A DNA stretch of 64,000 nucleotides from assembly GCA_902465605.1 (NCBI GenBank), contig CABQNT010000007.1:1-64000 (forward strand). Reading direction: 5' to 3'. Position 1 is the stretch's first letter, and the number at the start of each line of letters is the position of its first letter. Source of the stretch: Prevotella sp902465605. GTDB lineage: Bacteria; Bacteroidota; Bacteroidia; Bacteroidales; Bacteroidaceae. The position numbers and the translations under genes were made by a program. The notes under the pieces are model-generated. The model searched no databases. It was not told where the DNA came from and saw nothing but the letters and a program-made list of their open reading frames with translations. Of the stretch, positions 8,624-15,624 are shown one piece after another.

Positions 8624-9026
8624 CAGGTTTGTTCTTGATATATTCCATGAACGAGTGATAATCGCGAATGTAATCTTCTTCGTCGAAAGGCTCAGATGCC
8701 AATACCAAACATACTGCTCCCGACGAGAAATCATCTAACGTCCGCCATGTATCAGTATCGACAAACAGGCCTTGATAAGGGTGGTTCAGCAGTATAGAAG
8801 TCTTTTCCTTGCCGTTGTCGAGCGTTACGTGGAAGCTGCCACTCAATGCAATTAAAAACTCTTTGCACCGTTTGTGGGCATGTCCGCCTCGACTTTCTCC
8901 TGCTGGCACGTCGTACACCCAGTACACCCGTTTCACATCAAAGGGCACATCTTTGCAACTTTCGGCAACGGTAAGGTTTCCTCTGGGGTCAACGATCTTA
9001 ACTAAGTCAATGATGTTCGCTTCCAA
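8616..9026 (-). CDS. dTDP-4-keto-6-deoxy-glucose 3,4-ketoisomerase (FdtA/QdtA, WxcM-like cupin)
   Basis: A 136-residue single-domain cupin. The family-specific segments are all visible: VDPRGNLTVAE, VKRVYWVYDVPAGESRGGHAHKRCKEF (metal-free active-site histidines HAH), GSFHVTLDNG, and GLFVDTDTWRTLDDFSSGAVCLVLAS. The enzyme moves the keto group of dTDP-4-keto-6-deoxy-D-glucose from carbon 4 to carbon 3, the step before amination. Length is normal. It starts 13 bases after the dehydratase gene and overlaps the acyltransferase gene. Whether the product has galacto (Fuc3N) or gluco (Qui3N) configuration cannot be read from sequence. Confidence 0.9.
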   Translation of the reverse strand: MEANIIDLVKIVDPRGNLTVAESCKDVPFDVKRVYWVYDVPAGESRGGHAHKRCKEFLIALSGSFHVTLDNGKEKTSILLNHPYQGLFVDTDTWRTLDDFSSGAVCLVLASEPFDEEDYIRDYHSFMEYIKNKPDV

Positions 9027-9039
9027 CTGCTCGTGTTTC

Positions 9040-10188
9040 TTAGCGGTTACCGTACATTTGTTCGTAGTATTTTTGATAGTCTCCAGAGGTTACCTCGTTG
9101 ATCCAATCCTGATGTTGTAGGTTCCATTTGATGGTTTTTACGATTCCATCGGCAAACATAGTTTCAGGATACCACCCTAAATCGTTCTTTATCTTTGTAG
9201 GATCAATAGCGTAACGCTGGTCGTGTCCCAATCTATCAGCAACAAAAGTAATCAAGTTGTCGTTGATCCAATCAATCTTAATGTTGCCTTGTTCATCTAC
9301 TTCTTGCTTCTTCAGCACCTTTCTCAGGTCTTTATCCTGCTGCATCATGTCGTGAATGGTCTTGATAGTGAGCTTCACAATGTCGATGTTCTTCATTTCG
9401 TTATGTCCACCTACATTGTACACCTCGCCTTCTTTGCCCTCTCGCACCACCATGTCAATGGCTTTGCAGTGGTCTTCTACATAGAGCCAGTCGCGCACAT
9501 TGTCGCCTTTTCCGTATACAGGAAGTTGCTTACCCTCAAGGATATTTTTGATAATGAGCGGTATCAACTTCTCTGGAAAGTGATAAGGACCGTAGTTGTT
9601 AGAGCATCGTGTGATGCTAACGGGCATACGATAGGTGTCGCGATAAGCCATAACAATCATGTCGGCACTGGTCTTTGACGCACTATAAGGGCTGTGCGGA
9701 CACAGCGGAGTTTGTTCTGTAAAGTATCCTTCTGTGCCCAATGAACCATATACCTCATCGGTAGAAACCTGATGATAGCGCTTGCCAGCTTTCCAAGTGG
9801 GATAACCTTGTGCATCTTTGCCCGTGACCCAAGCCCTTCGGGCAGCGTCCATGAGGTTTTGAGTGCCAAGTATATTCACCGAAAGAAACAATTGTGGGTC
9901 CTCGATACTGCGGTCCACATGACTCTCAGCAGCAAAGTTTACGACAAAGTCTATATCATGTTCAGCAAACAACTTGTCTGCCAAATCCTTGTCTCTGATG
10001 TCGCCTTTCACGAAGAAACAACGTTTGTTGTCAATATTATTCTTGATAGTACCGAGATTGCCAGCGTAGGTCAGCGCATCCAGTATAATCACCTTGATGT
10101 CTTCGTTCTTGTACTTTTTGTCAAGCAAATACTTGATGAAGTTGGCTCCGATGAAGCCTGCGGCTCCTGTAACTAGGTATGTTTTCAT
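9040..10188 (-). CDS. rfbB: dTDP-glucose 4,6-dehydratase
   Basis: A 382-residue short-chain dehydrogenase/reductase that converts dTDP-D-glucose to dTDP-4-keto-6-deoxy-D-glucose in the cytoplasm. The NAD motif GAAGFIGANF is at residues 8-17. The catalytic region contains STDEVYGSLG and the YxxxK of SPYSASKTSADM, and substrate-binding segments include NNYGPYHFPEKLIPL and YGKGDNVRDWLYVEDH. The start overlaps the stop of the upstream small membrane gene by four bases. It feeds the ketoisomerase, acyltransferase and aminotransferase encoded immediately downstream. The partner rfbA (glucose-1-phosphate thymidylyltransferase) is not in this window. Confidence 0.95.
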   Translation of the reverse strand: MKTYLVTGAAGFIGANFIKYLLDKKYKNEDIKVIILDALTYAGNLGTIKNNIDNKRCFFVKGDIRDKDLADKLFAEHDIDFVVNFAAESHVDRSIEDPQLFLSVNILGTQNLMDAARRAWVTGKDAQGYPTWKAGKRYHQVSTDEVYGSLGTEGYFTEQTPLCPHSPYSASKTSADMIVMAYRDTYRMPVSITRCSNNYGPYHFPEKLIPLIIKNILEGKQLPVYGKGDNVRDWLYVEDHCKAIDMVVREGKEGEVYNVGGHNEMKNIDIVKLTIKTIHDMMQQDKDLRKVLKKQEVDEQGNIKIDWINDNLITFVADRLGHDQRYAIDPTKIKNDLGWYPETMFADGIVKTIKWNLQHQDWINEVTSGDYQKYYEQMYGNR

Positions 10189-10451
10189 ATTTCTTGTTGT
10201 TTTTTATAATCTTTGTCTTTAACCACTTTATCGTAAGTTTCCAAATATTCCTGATTCTTTTCCTTTCGTTTTTTCTGTTCACTGTAGTCAGAATAGATGT
10301 TGAACAACATCATGATCATTCCAAAAAAGGCACTCTCAATCATCAAATTTTGCCAATGATATTCACTACCCCAATCGAACAGGAGTTCTATACCATAATA
10401 AACGCCTGTCAGTACGATAAATTGAAATAAATAGGTATGTGCTTTTTTCAT
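10185..10451 (-). CDS. Small membrane protein, unknown function
   Basis: An 88-residue protein with two predicted membrane helices (about residues 6-24 and 36-55) followed by a charged, lysine/glutamate-rich coiled-coil-like tail (DYSEQKKRKEKNQEYLETYDKVVKDKDYKK). A longer frame begins at 10481, inside the phosphoesterase gene; the ATG at 10451 gives MKKAHTYLFQF, a typical membrane-protein N-terminus. It lies between the phosphoesterase and rfbB genes with 7-base and overlapping junctions, so it is translated as part of the operon. I recognise no family. Confidence 0.7.
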   Translation of the reverse strand: MKKAHTYLFQFIVLTGVYYGIELLFDWGSEYHWQNLMIESAFFGMIMMLFNIYSDYSEQKKRKEKNQEYLETYDKVVKDKDYKKQQEI

Positions 10452-10458
10452 CTGAGTG

Positions 10459-10965
10459 CTATGGATGAGTGTTCTTATCACTTAATGTAATAACTTCACA
10501 ATCGGTGAATTTATTGCCTTCTATGGTTAATCTTATCAGCGTTCTTTCACGATGCCAGCCTTGTAAGCCTGCCGCACCGGGATTGATGTGCAACAAGTTG
10601 AGTGTTTTGTCGTATTGCACTTTCAGGATATGCGAGTGTCCACAAACGAATAATTGAGGTGGCGAAGCAAAAAGCAAACTGCGTATTTGTGGGGCGTAAT
10701 TACCGGGATAGCCGCCGATATGTGTCAGCAATACATCCACATCTTCACACTTAAAACGCAGTTTGTCGCGATACATCCGTCGCAAGTCACCACCGTCACA
10801 GTTGCCACAAACAGCCCTTAACGGCTTGATGGCAGCCAATTTTTGTGCCACCTCCAATGAGCCAATGTCGCCGGCATGCCATATCTCGTCGCATTCGGCA
10901 AAATACTTCTCGTACTTGTCATCCCAATAGGCATGCGTGTCGCTGATGATACCAATTCTTTTCAT
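10459..10965 (-). CDS. YfcE/MJ0936-type metallophosphoesterase
   Basis: This 168-residue protein has the full set of calcineurin-like phosphoesterase motifs in order: SDTHAYWDD (metal ligands D and H), HAGDIGS (D), GNCD (N and D), LLTHIGG (H), CGHSHI (two H) and NPGAAG. Family members hydrolyse phosphodiesters in the cytoplasm with Mn2+ or similar metals. The natural substrate is not known. The start overlaps the kinase stop by four bases, so the gene is part of the MATE-to-aminotransferase operon, with no obvious link to sugar synthesis. Confidence 0.9.
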   Translation of the reverse strand: MKRIGIISDTHAYWDDKYEKYFAECDEIWHAGDIGSLEVAQKLAAIKPLRAVCGNCDGGDLRRMYRDKLRFKCEDVDVLLTHIGGYPGNYAPQIRSLLFASPPQLFVCGHSHILKVQYDKTLNLLHINPGAAGLQGWHRERTLIRLTIEGNKFTDCEVITLSDKNTHP

Positions 10966-11615
10966 GGCTTCCTTCTCTTTTCTGTGTTGTCGAGTTCAAA
11001 GCGTCGACGAATGAAACAGCCTATGATATCTGCTGTTTTATCCAGTCCCATGATGCTCGAATTCACACAAAGATCGTAGCTACTGCTATGTCCCCACTTC
11101 TTTCCTGTGTAATAATTGTAGTACGAAGACCTGTCGCTCTCCTTGTTGATAATCAGTTTTCTGGCAGCCTCTTCGTCACATTTCTGCCGTTCACAAACCA
11201 GTCGGATGCGGTCTTTCATGTCAGCAGTGATGAAGATATTTACCACGTTTGGATAAGTTCGCAGCACATAGTCGGCAGCTCGTCCCACAAAAACGCAACT
11301 ACCTTCATCGGCAGCCTTCATGATGGCTTCGCTTTGGAACTGAAAAAGACTTTCTTGCGAGAACTTATTGTCGTAGAAGTTATTATCACTTAATAAGGGT
11401 GCATGCGTGTGAAAGAGGGTTTGGAAAAACCCTTTGTGCTCATCATTCTGCTCAAAAAACTTCTCGCTGAACCCACTTTCCTTAGCAGCTAAATTGAGTA
11501 TTTCTTTGTCATAAAACTGACATCCAAATTCATCGGCAAGCAGTTTGGCGATAATGCGTCCACCGCTGCCCACTTGTCGGCCAATGTTAATGATTATCTT
11601 CTTTTTGTGTTCCAT
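10962..11615 (-). CDS. Cytidylate kinase-like protein
   Basis: A 217-residue P-loop kinase of the cytidylate-kinase-like family (AAA_26). It begins IIINIGRQVGSGGRIIAKLLA, where the glycine-rich loop GRQVGSGG replaces a classical Walker A, followed by CQFYDKEILNLAAKESG. SCVFVGRAADYVL and VNIFITADMKDRIRLVCERQKCDEEAA correspond to the NMP-binding and lid regions. These proteins are common in Bacteroidota next to MATE transporter genes; the physiological substrate is unproven. The start codon lies 29 bases inside the end of the MATE gene, indicating translational coupling. Confidence 0.85.
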   Translation of the reverse strand: MEHKKKIIINIGRQVGSGGRIIAKLLADEFGCQFYDKEILNLAAKESGFSEKFFEQNDEHKGFFQTLFHTHAPLLSDNNFYDNKFSQESLFQFQSEAIMKAADEGSCVFVGRAADYVLRTYPNVVNIFITADMKDRIRLVCERQKCDEEAARKLIINKESDRSSYYNYYTGKKWGHSSSYDLCVNSSIMGLDKTADIIGCFIRRRFELDNTEKRRKP

Positions 11616-12975
11616 TGGTAGATTCTTTATGTTGTATTTTGAATTTCTTCATATAAATCGTCATCATCGTCACAGCCACGATGACAGCAACAAGGTCTGA
11701 AGCAGGTAGTGAGGCCCATACGCCATCTATTCCAAACATGGGAGGTAAGATAGCCAGCAGAGGTAACAGGAAAAGTAGCTGTCGAGATAAAGACAAGAAT
11801 ATGCTGATTTTTACTTTTCCGATACACTGAAAAAAGTTGGTAATAACCATCTGCGCCCCGACAACAGGAAACATCAGCAGGTCAATGCGCACACCTTTGA
11901 TAGACATCTCAATGAGTGTCGGGTCGTTTGTAAAGAGACGCACACAATAGTACGGTATGAACATGGCGATAGCCCAACCAACGGTCATGATAACTGTGGC
12001 AGCTATAATGGATAACTCTAAAACCCTCATCACCCGATCCAGCTGCATTGCACCGTAATTGTAGCCAGCAATTGGCTGCATTCCTTGATTGATGCCCATA
12101 ACAAACATGATGAAAACCACGGCGATACTATTGGCGATGCCATAAGCTCCTACTGCCATGTCACCTCCATAGCGCACAAACTGATTGTTCATGAAAATAA
12201 CAATGATACAAGCGCAAGCGTTCATCAAGAAAGGAGAGATGCCAATGCCGATGATATTTTTCACCAAATCGGACTTAAGGCGATAGATACCTCTTTTTAG
12301 ATGCAACAACTCATTGGGGTTGCTAAACAACTTGAGCTGCCAAACCAATGCCATGGCTTGTGAAATAATCGTTGCGAAAGCGGCTCCTCGAATACCCCAG
12401 CCCCACCAAAGGATAAAAATGGCATCGAGGATAATATTCATAACCACCGTAAACATGGTGGCGTACATGGCGTGCCTGGGCTTGCTGGCTGCCCGCAGCA
12501 CGTTGTTCATGCCAAAATACATGTGCGATATGATGTTACCAATTAAGATAACTTGCATATAGTCTCGTGCATAAGGCAAGGTGTTTTCACTGGCTCCGAA
12601 AAATAAAATGATGGGATCTAAAAAGATTAAGCAGATAATTCCGAAGGCAAGTCCAATAATAATATTTAATGTAACAGAGTTGCCCAATACATTCTCGGCA
12701 ATATCGTAGTCCTTCTGTCCCAACTTCACAGAAATAGCAGTAGACGATCCTACACCTACAGCAGCACCAAAAGCAGCAGACAAGTTCATGAGTGGAAAGG
12801 TAATAGCTAATCCTGAAATAGCTAACGGACCCACCACCTGACCGATGAAAATGCGATCTATCATATTATATAGCGATGATGCTGTCATGGCAATCACGGC
12901 CGGCATGGCGTATTGCATCAGTAGAGCGCCAACAGGTTTGGTTCCTAATTCTAATGTCGCTGATTTATTATCCAT
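11587..12975 (-). CDS. MATE-family multidrug/metabolite exporter
   Basis: A 462-residue inner-membrane protein with about twelve hydrophobic helices in two MatE domains (roughly residues 15-180 and 235-400). The family pattern is clear: PVGALLMQYAMPAVIAMTASSLYNMIDRIFIGQ at the N-terminus and NQGMQPIAGYNYGA in the second half. MATE proteins export cationic compounds using Na+ or H+ gradients. Two ATGs compete; AAGGAGA six bases upstream selects 12975. It is the first gene of an eight-gene operon ending with the amino-sugar genes. Confidence 0.9.
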   Translation of the reverse strand: MDNKSATLELGTKPVGALLMQYAMPAVIAMTASSLYNMIDRIFIGQVVGPLAISGLAITFPLMNLSAAFGAAVGVGSSTAISVKLGQKDYDIAENVLGNSVTLNIIIGLAFGIICLIFLDPIILFFGASENTLPYARDYMQVILIGNIISHMYFGMNNVLRAASKPRHAMYATMFTVVMNIILDAIFILWWGWGIRGAAFATIISQAMALVWQLKLFSNPNELLHLKRGIYRLKSDLVKNIIGIGISPFLMNACACIIVIFMNNQFVRYGGDMAVGAYGIANSIAVVFIMFVMGINQGMQPIAGYNYGAMQLDRVMRVLELSIIAATVIMTVGWAIAMFIPYYCVRLFTNDPTLIEMSIKGVRIDLLMFPVVGAQMVITNFFQCIGKVKISIFLSLSRQLLFLLPLLAILPPMFGIDGVWASLPASDLVAVIVAVTMMTIYMKKFKIQHKESTNGTQKEDNH

Positions 12976-12996
12976 GAACATCTCCTTATTATCTTT

Positions 12997-13030
12997 GCAA
13001 AAGTACGAAAATATTCTATACTTTAGACAT
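12997..13030 (-). promoter_or_regulatory. Probable promoter of the MATE/amino-sugar operon
   Basis: On the minus strand TACTTTTGC (12997-13005) matches the -7 consensus. About 22 bases upstream is ATG rather than TTG. The transcript would start about 15 bases before the start codon at 12975. Confidence 0.5.
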
Positions 13031-13148
13031 TAATATAAAGATAAAACTAACCACCTGTTGTCCTTTCATTTCAAAACTGTAGCAGTTAGGGCGATAGATA
13101 TCATGTAAAAATTGATGTGTGTTTATCCGAATAAAGAGAGTCGGTATT

Positions 13149-13194
13149 AAAAAATGGAAGTAAGAAACGTTCCGTCAGAAAGTTTCCTACTTCC
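13149..13194 (-). terminator. Rho-independent terminator of the chelatase-SusCD operon
   Basis: Read on the minus strand, GGAAGTAGGAAAC pairs with GTTTCTTACTTCC (12-13 bp with one mismatch) around a 13-base loop and is followed by TTTTTT. It sits 47 bases past the stop codon of the last gene in the operon. Confidence 0.85.
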
Positions 13195-13240
13195 AAGGGG
13201 TCATAAAGAGTTGTTTCATTATTATTTGAAACAGCTTTTA

Positions 13241-14173
13241 TTATTTGGTTTCTACCAAGATAGGTCTGATACAGTTACCATTATTAGCATCGCCACCATT
13301 TTGATTAATGTAGAATCCATCGCGGTCGAACGATACTTCAAAAGCATAATTATCTGTTTTATTGAACAGTTGGCTTGTCCAATAATAACCACCATATCCA
13401 GCATTTTTTATCTTGTTTTCAAAGCGATACCCTGCTAATGGCAAAAAGAGATTTTTCTCTACTTCAGCTTTCGAGAACTCTTTAGCTATGGTATTTGTTT
13501 CACCAAAATCTCCTGCGGCTTCTGTAATCAGACAGCCATAAAGTTGCTTGCCGTTATCTAATGTAATATAACCTAACTGCCAATCGCACCCATCTTTTAA
13601 GTAATTCCAGTCGGCTTTAGACGGCATGCGCCATTTACCTTTCGTAGCCCAAAATGCCAAATCACCATATTTTGCTTCATCGAAATTCTTGGTCTCATCT
13701 TTACAATCAATATCTTTATACATTTTTCCAGAGATGTTGTAAATATCCCAAGATCCATTATCAAAGGCTTTTACAACGTCTGACCCCTGTGTTATGGCTG
13801 CATTGCCTAATACTCCCCATCTGAAATGATCTACTTGCGTATCACTGAGTTTACATTTGGTATTTCCTTCGCCAGCTCTTCCATAGACAGCATTGAAGTA
13901 CTCCCATTGGTTGGCAGCAATTCGCCACTTTCCATTATCATAAACAAGGTTCCCCATTGCCCATTTTTTACCACCCATGGTAATAAAGCGTGGTTCATCT
14001 TGTGGCTCTTCCTCCTTGCCTTTTATCTCTTCAAACATGACATCTTTGATTTCGCTTGTTGCAATAGTAAGTACTTCACCGTTTACTTTGTTTATCTTCA
14101 TGTTGTACTCTTGAGCATTGATGCTTATCACAATAGCTGATAAAACAAACGAGAGAATGATTTTTCTTTTCAT
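13241..14173 (-). CDS. Secreted protein with Fibrobacter-succinogenes-major-paralogous-like domain
   Basis: A 310-residue protein with a signal peptide (RKIILSFVLSAIVISINAQ, cleavage near residue 20). Residues 22-50 (MKINKVNGEVLTIATSEIKDVMFEE) form the short strand module frequent at the start of secreted Bacteroidota proteins. The body from about residue 60 (ITMGGKKWAMGNL, RMPSKADWNYL, LFLPLAGYRF, GYYWTSQ, NGNCIRPIL) resembles the C-type-lectin-like FISUMP domain, which presents ligands or binds glycans at the surface. It is the last gene of the eight-gene operon. I infer a surface-exposed binding role; the ligand is unknown. Confidence 0.75.
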   Translation of the reverse strand: MKRKIILSFVLSAIVISINAQEYNMKINKVNGEVLTIATSEIKDVMFEEIKGKEEEPQDEPRFITMGGKKWAMGNLVYDNGKWRIAANQWEYFNAVYGRAGEGNTKCKLSDTQVDHFRWGVLGNAAITQGSDVVKAFDNGSWDIYNISGKMYKDIDCKDETKNFDEAKYGDLAFWATKGKWRMPSKADWNYLKDGCDWQLGYITLDNGKQLYGCLITEAAGDFGETNTIAKEFSKAEVEKNLFLPLAGYRFENKIKNAGYGGYYWTSQLFNKTDNYAFEVSFDRDGFYINQNGGDANNGNCIRPILVETK

Positions 14174-14213
14174 ATTTCTTGTGAATTATGGTTTATATTG
14201 TTTTCTATAAAAG

Positions 14214-14696
14214 TTATTTATTTACAATTTTAATTACATTTTTATTTGAATGGAAAATGTAAACGCCATGTGGCATGGTTGAGACATCAATATCCACACA
14301 ACCTTGCGAATCGGCTTTGTAATGTGCTACTTCTACTCCGTTGAGGGTGAAAACTCTTACGACAGATGATGATGTAAGCCCTTGGTACATCACATGTCCA
14401 TTGAGAACAAATGGTTTCTGCGCAACTGTTCGTTCTTCATCAATGTTTGTCGTGGGTTGTTGTTTTGAGAAATAATAGCGTACGATTTGATTGGTGACCA
14501 TTTCTTTTGTTTCATTGAAATTGTCAGTAATCACCAAATTTCCTCCTTTAAAAGAAATGACGGGTTGTTTGTCCATACCAAAGGTAACAAAACTTTTGTC
14601 CTTAAACTCAACGATCAAATATTCTGTTGCCATTGTTCGGAAAGGCGTAATCATGAACAACACGCATGACAGTACGAGCTTGTAATTGATTTTCAT
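14214..14696 (-). CDS. Small secreted protein with Por-secretion-like tail
   Basis: A 160-residue protein with an N-terminal signal peptide (YKLVLSCVLFMITPFRTMA). Residues 24-75 form a beta-rich module (EYLIVEFKDKSFVTFGMDKQ then VISFKGGNLVITD). The last 60 residues look like a type IX sorting or Por-secretion tail in miniature: VVRVFTLNGVEVA, then VDIDVSTMPHGVYIFHSNKNVIKIVNK. Such tails direct export through the T9SS in related bacteria, but this one may be only a fold relic. It lies between the ChaN-like and FISUMP-like genes with gaps of 34 and 40 bases. Confidence 0.7.
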   Translation of the reverse strand: MKINYKLVLSCVLFMITPFRTMATEYLIVEFKDKSFVTFGMDKQPVISFKGGNLVITDNFNETKEMVTNQIVRYYFSKQQPTTNIDEERTVAQKPFVLNGHVMYQGLTSSSVVRVFTLNGVEVAHYKADSQGCVDIDVSTMPHGVYIFHSNKNVIKIVNK

Positions 14697-14730
14697 TTTA
14701 TACGTTGTTTATTTTATTATAATTGTTTAT

Positions 14731-15624
14731 CTAATATGTATTTGTCATATCCTCCGGCACACAAAGATAATAATCTGCTAATCCCTTGTATGTATCATCT
14801 AAAAATGTAATATCTTCTTGTCGCACAGTACGTAGAGTAATTATTTTTTTCTTGGGGGCATATTTCCTTAGGTAGGTGATAATGCCACTGTTGCCATCAG
14901 TGTGGATATTTCCATTTATATGCAACATCTTAGGTTTGGAGGTTTGTGCGATATGCCATGCCATTGTTGCATCTTTAAGTGCCTGTGCTTCAGAAAGGTG
15001 GCTGTTATCTTTATTTGATTTTCCACCACCCAACATTCTCATCATGGCAAATCCTTGTTCCGCTTGTGGGTTTGGTTCGTAGGGAATGGGTAATGGAGGG
15101 AAATACTGCTTTGCTTCTTTAGAAAGTGAATCAATGAATGCTAACCCGTGTTCTTTAACCATTGACGCATATCTTCTTGGTACATTTGTTGCCACAGTTG
15201 GTATCTTGTTTTCACGAGCGAAGTTGACAATTGGCGCATAATCTGTAACGTAATTGGGCCATATACGCGCCTCTTCTTCGAATCTGTCAGAGAAAATAAG
15301 TCCTTGCAAATATTCATTAAAAATGAGTTGATTGTCGGCTTCGAACATCTCCATACCTAATGCCAAATTTTTTCCATGTACCAAATAGAGTGATTGCAGA
15401 ATGCGTAACTCTAACCAGTGAGTAATGGCACAATTATGTATCTCGCCTAAAAATACGACGTCTGCCTTTGATAGTTGTCGCACCATTTGTTGATAATCGA
15501 TAGCTTTGCCATTGTTGTCGTATAATCGATACGCATCATAAGTTTTCTGTTGCGCATTTGCGAACATGGATCCTGCTGCTACTATAACAAGTAGAAAGGA
15601 TAGAAATTTATTTGTTTGTTTCAT
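14731..15624 (-). CDS. ChaN-like haem-binding-family protein
   Basis: A 297-residue exported protein: the signal peptide runs to about residue 25 (ending FANAQ), and there is no lipobox Cys. The ChaN/Tiki-superfamily signatures are present in order: VVFLGEIHNCAITHWLELRIL (GEIH motif), ALGMEMFEADNQ, ATNVPRRYAS, ALKDATMAWHI and MLHINGNIHTDGNSGIITYL. Campylobacter jejuni ChaN is an iron-regulated lipoprotein that binds two cofacial haems. The start overlaps the M16 protease stop by 17 bases, so the two are translationally coupled. A role in periplasmic haem handling is inference from family and neighbours. Confidence 0.85.
   Translation of the reverse strand: MKQTNKFLSFLLVIVAAGSMFANAQQKTYDAYRLYDNNGKAIDYQQMVRQLSKADVVFLGEIHNCAITHWLELRILQSLYLVHGKNLALGMEMFEADNQLIFNEYLQGLIFSDRFEEEARIWPNYVTDYAPIVNFARENKIPTVATNVPRRYASMVKEHGLAFIDSLSKEAKQYFPPLPIPYEPNPQAEQGFAMMRMLGGGKSNKDNSHLSEAQALKDATMAWHIAQTSKPKMLHINGNIHTDGNSGIITYLRKYAPKKKIITLRTVRQEDITFLDDTYKGLADYYLCVPEDMTNTY

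Noticed and set aside
12989..12997. TATCTTTGC on the plus strand near the MATE gene start as a promoter
   Set aside because: No TTG at the right distance upstream and no plus-strand gene follows; the overlapping minus-strand TACTTTTGC fits the MATE operon better.
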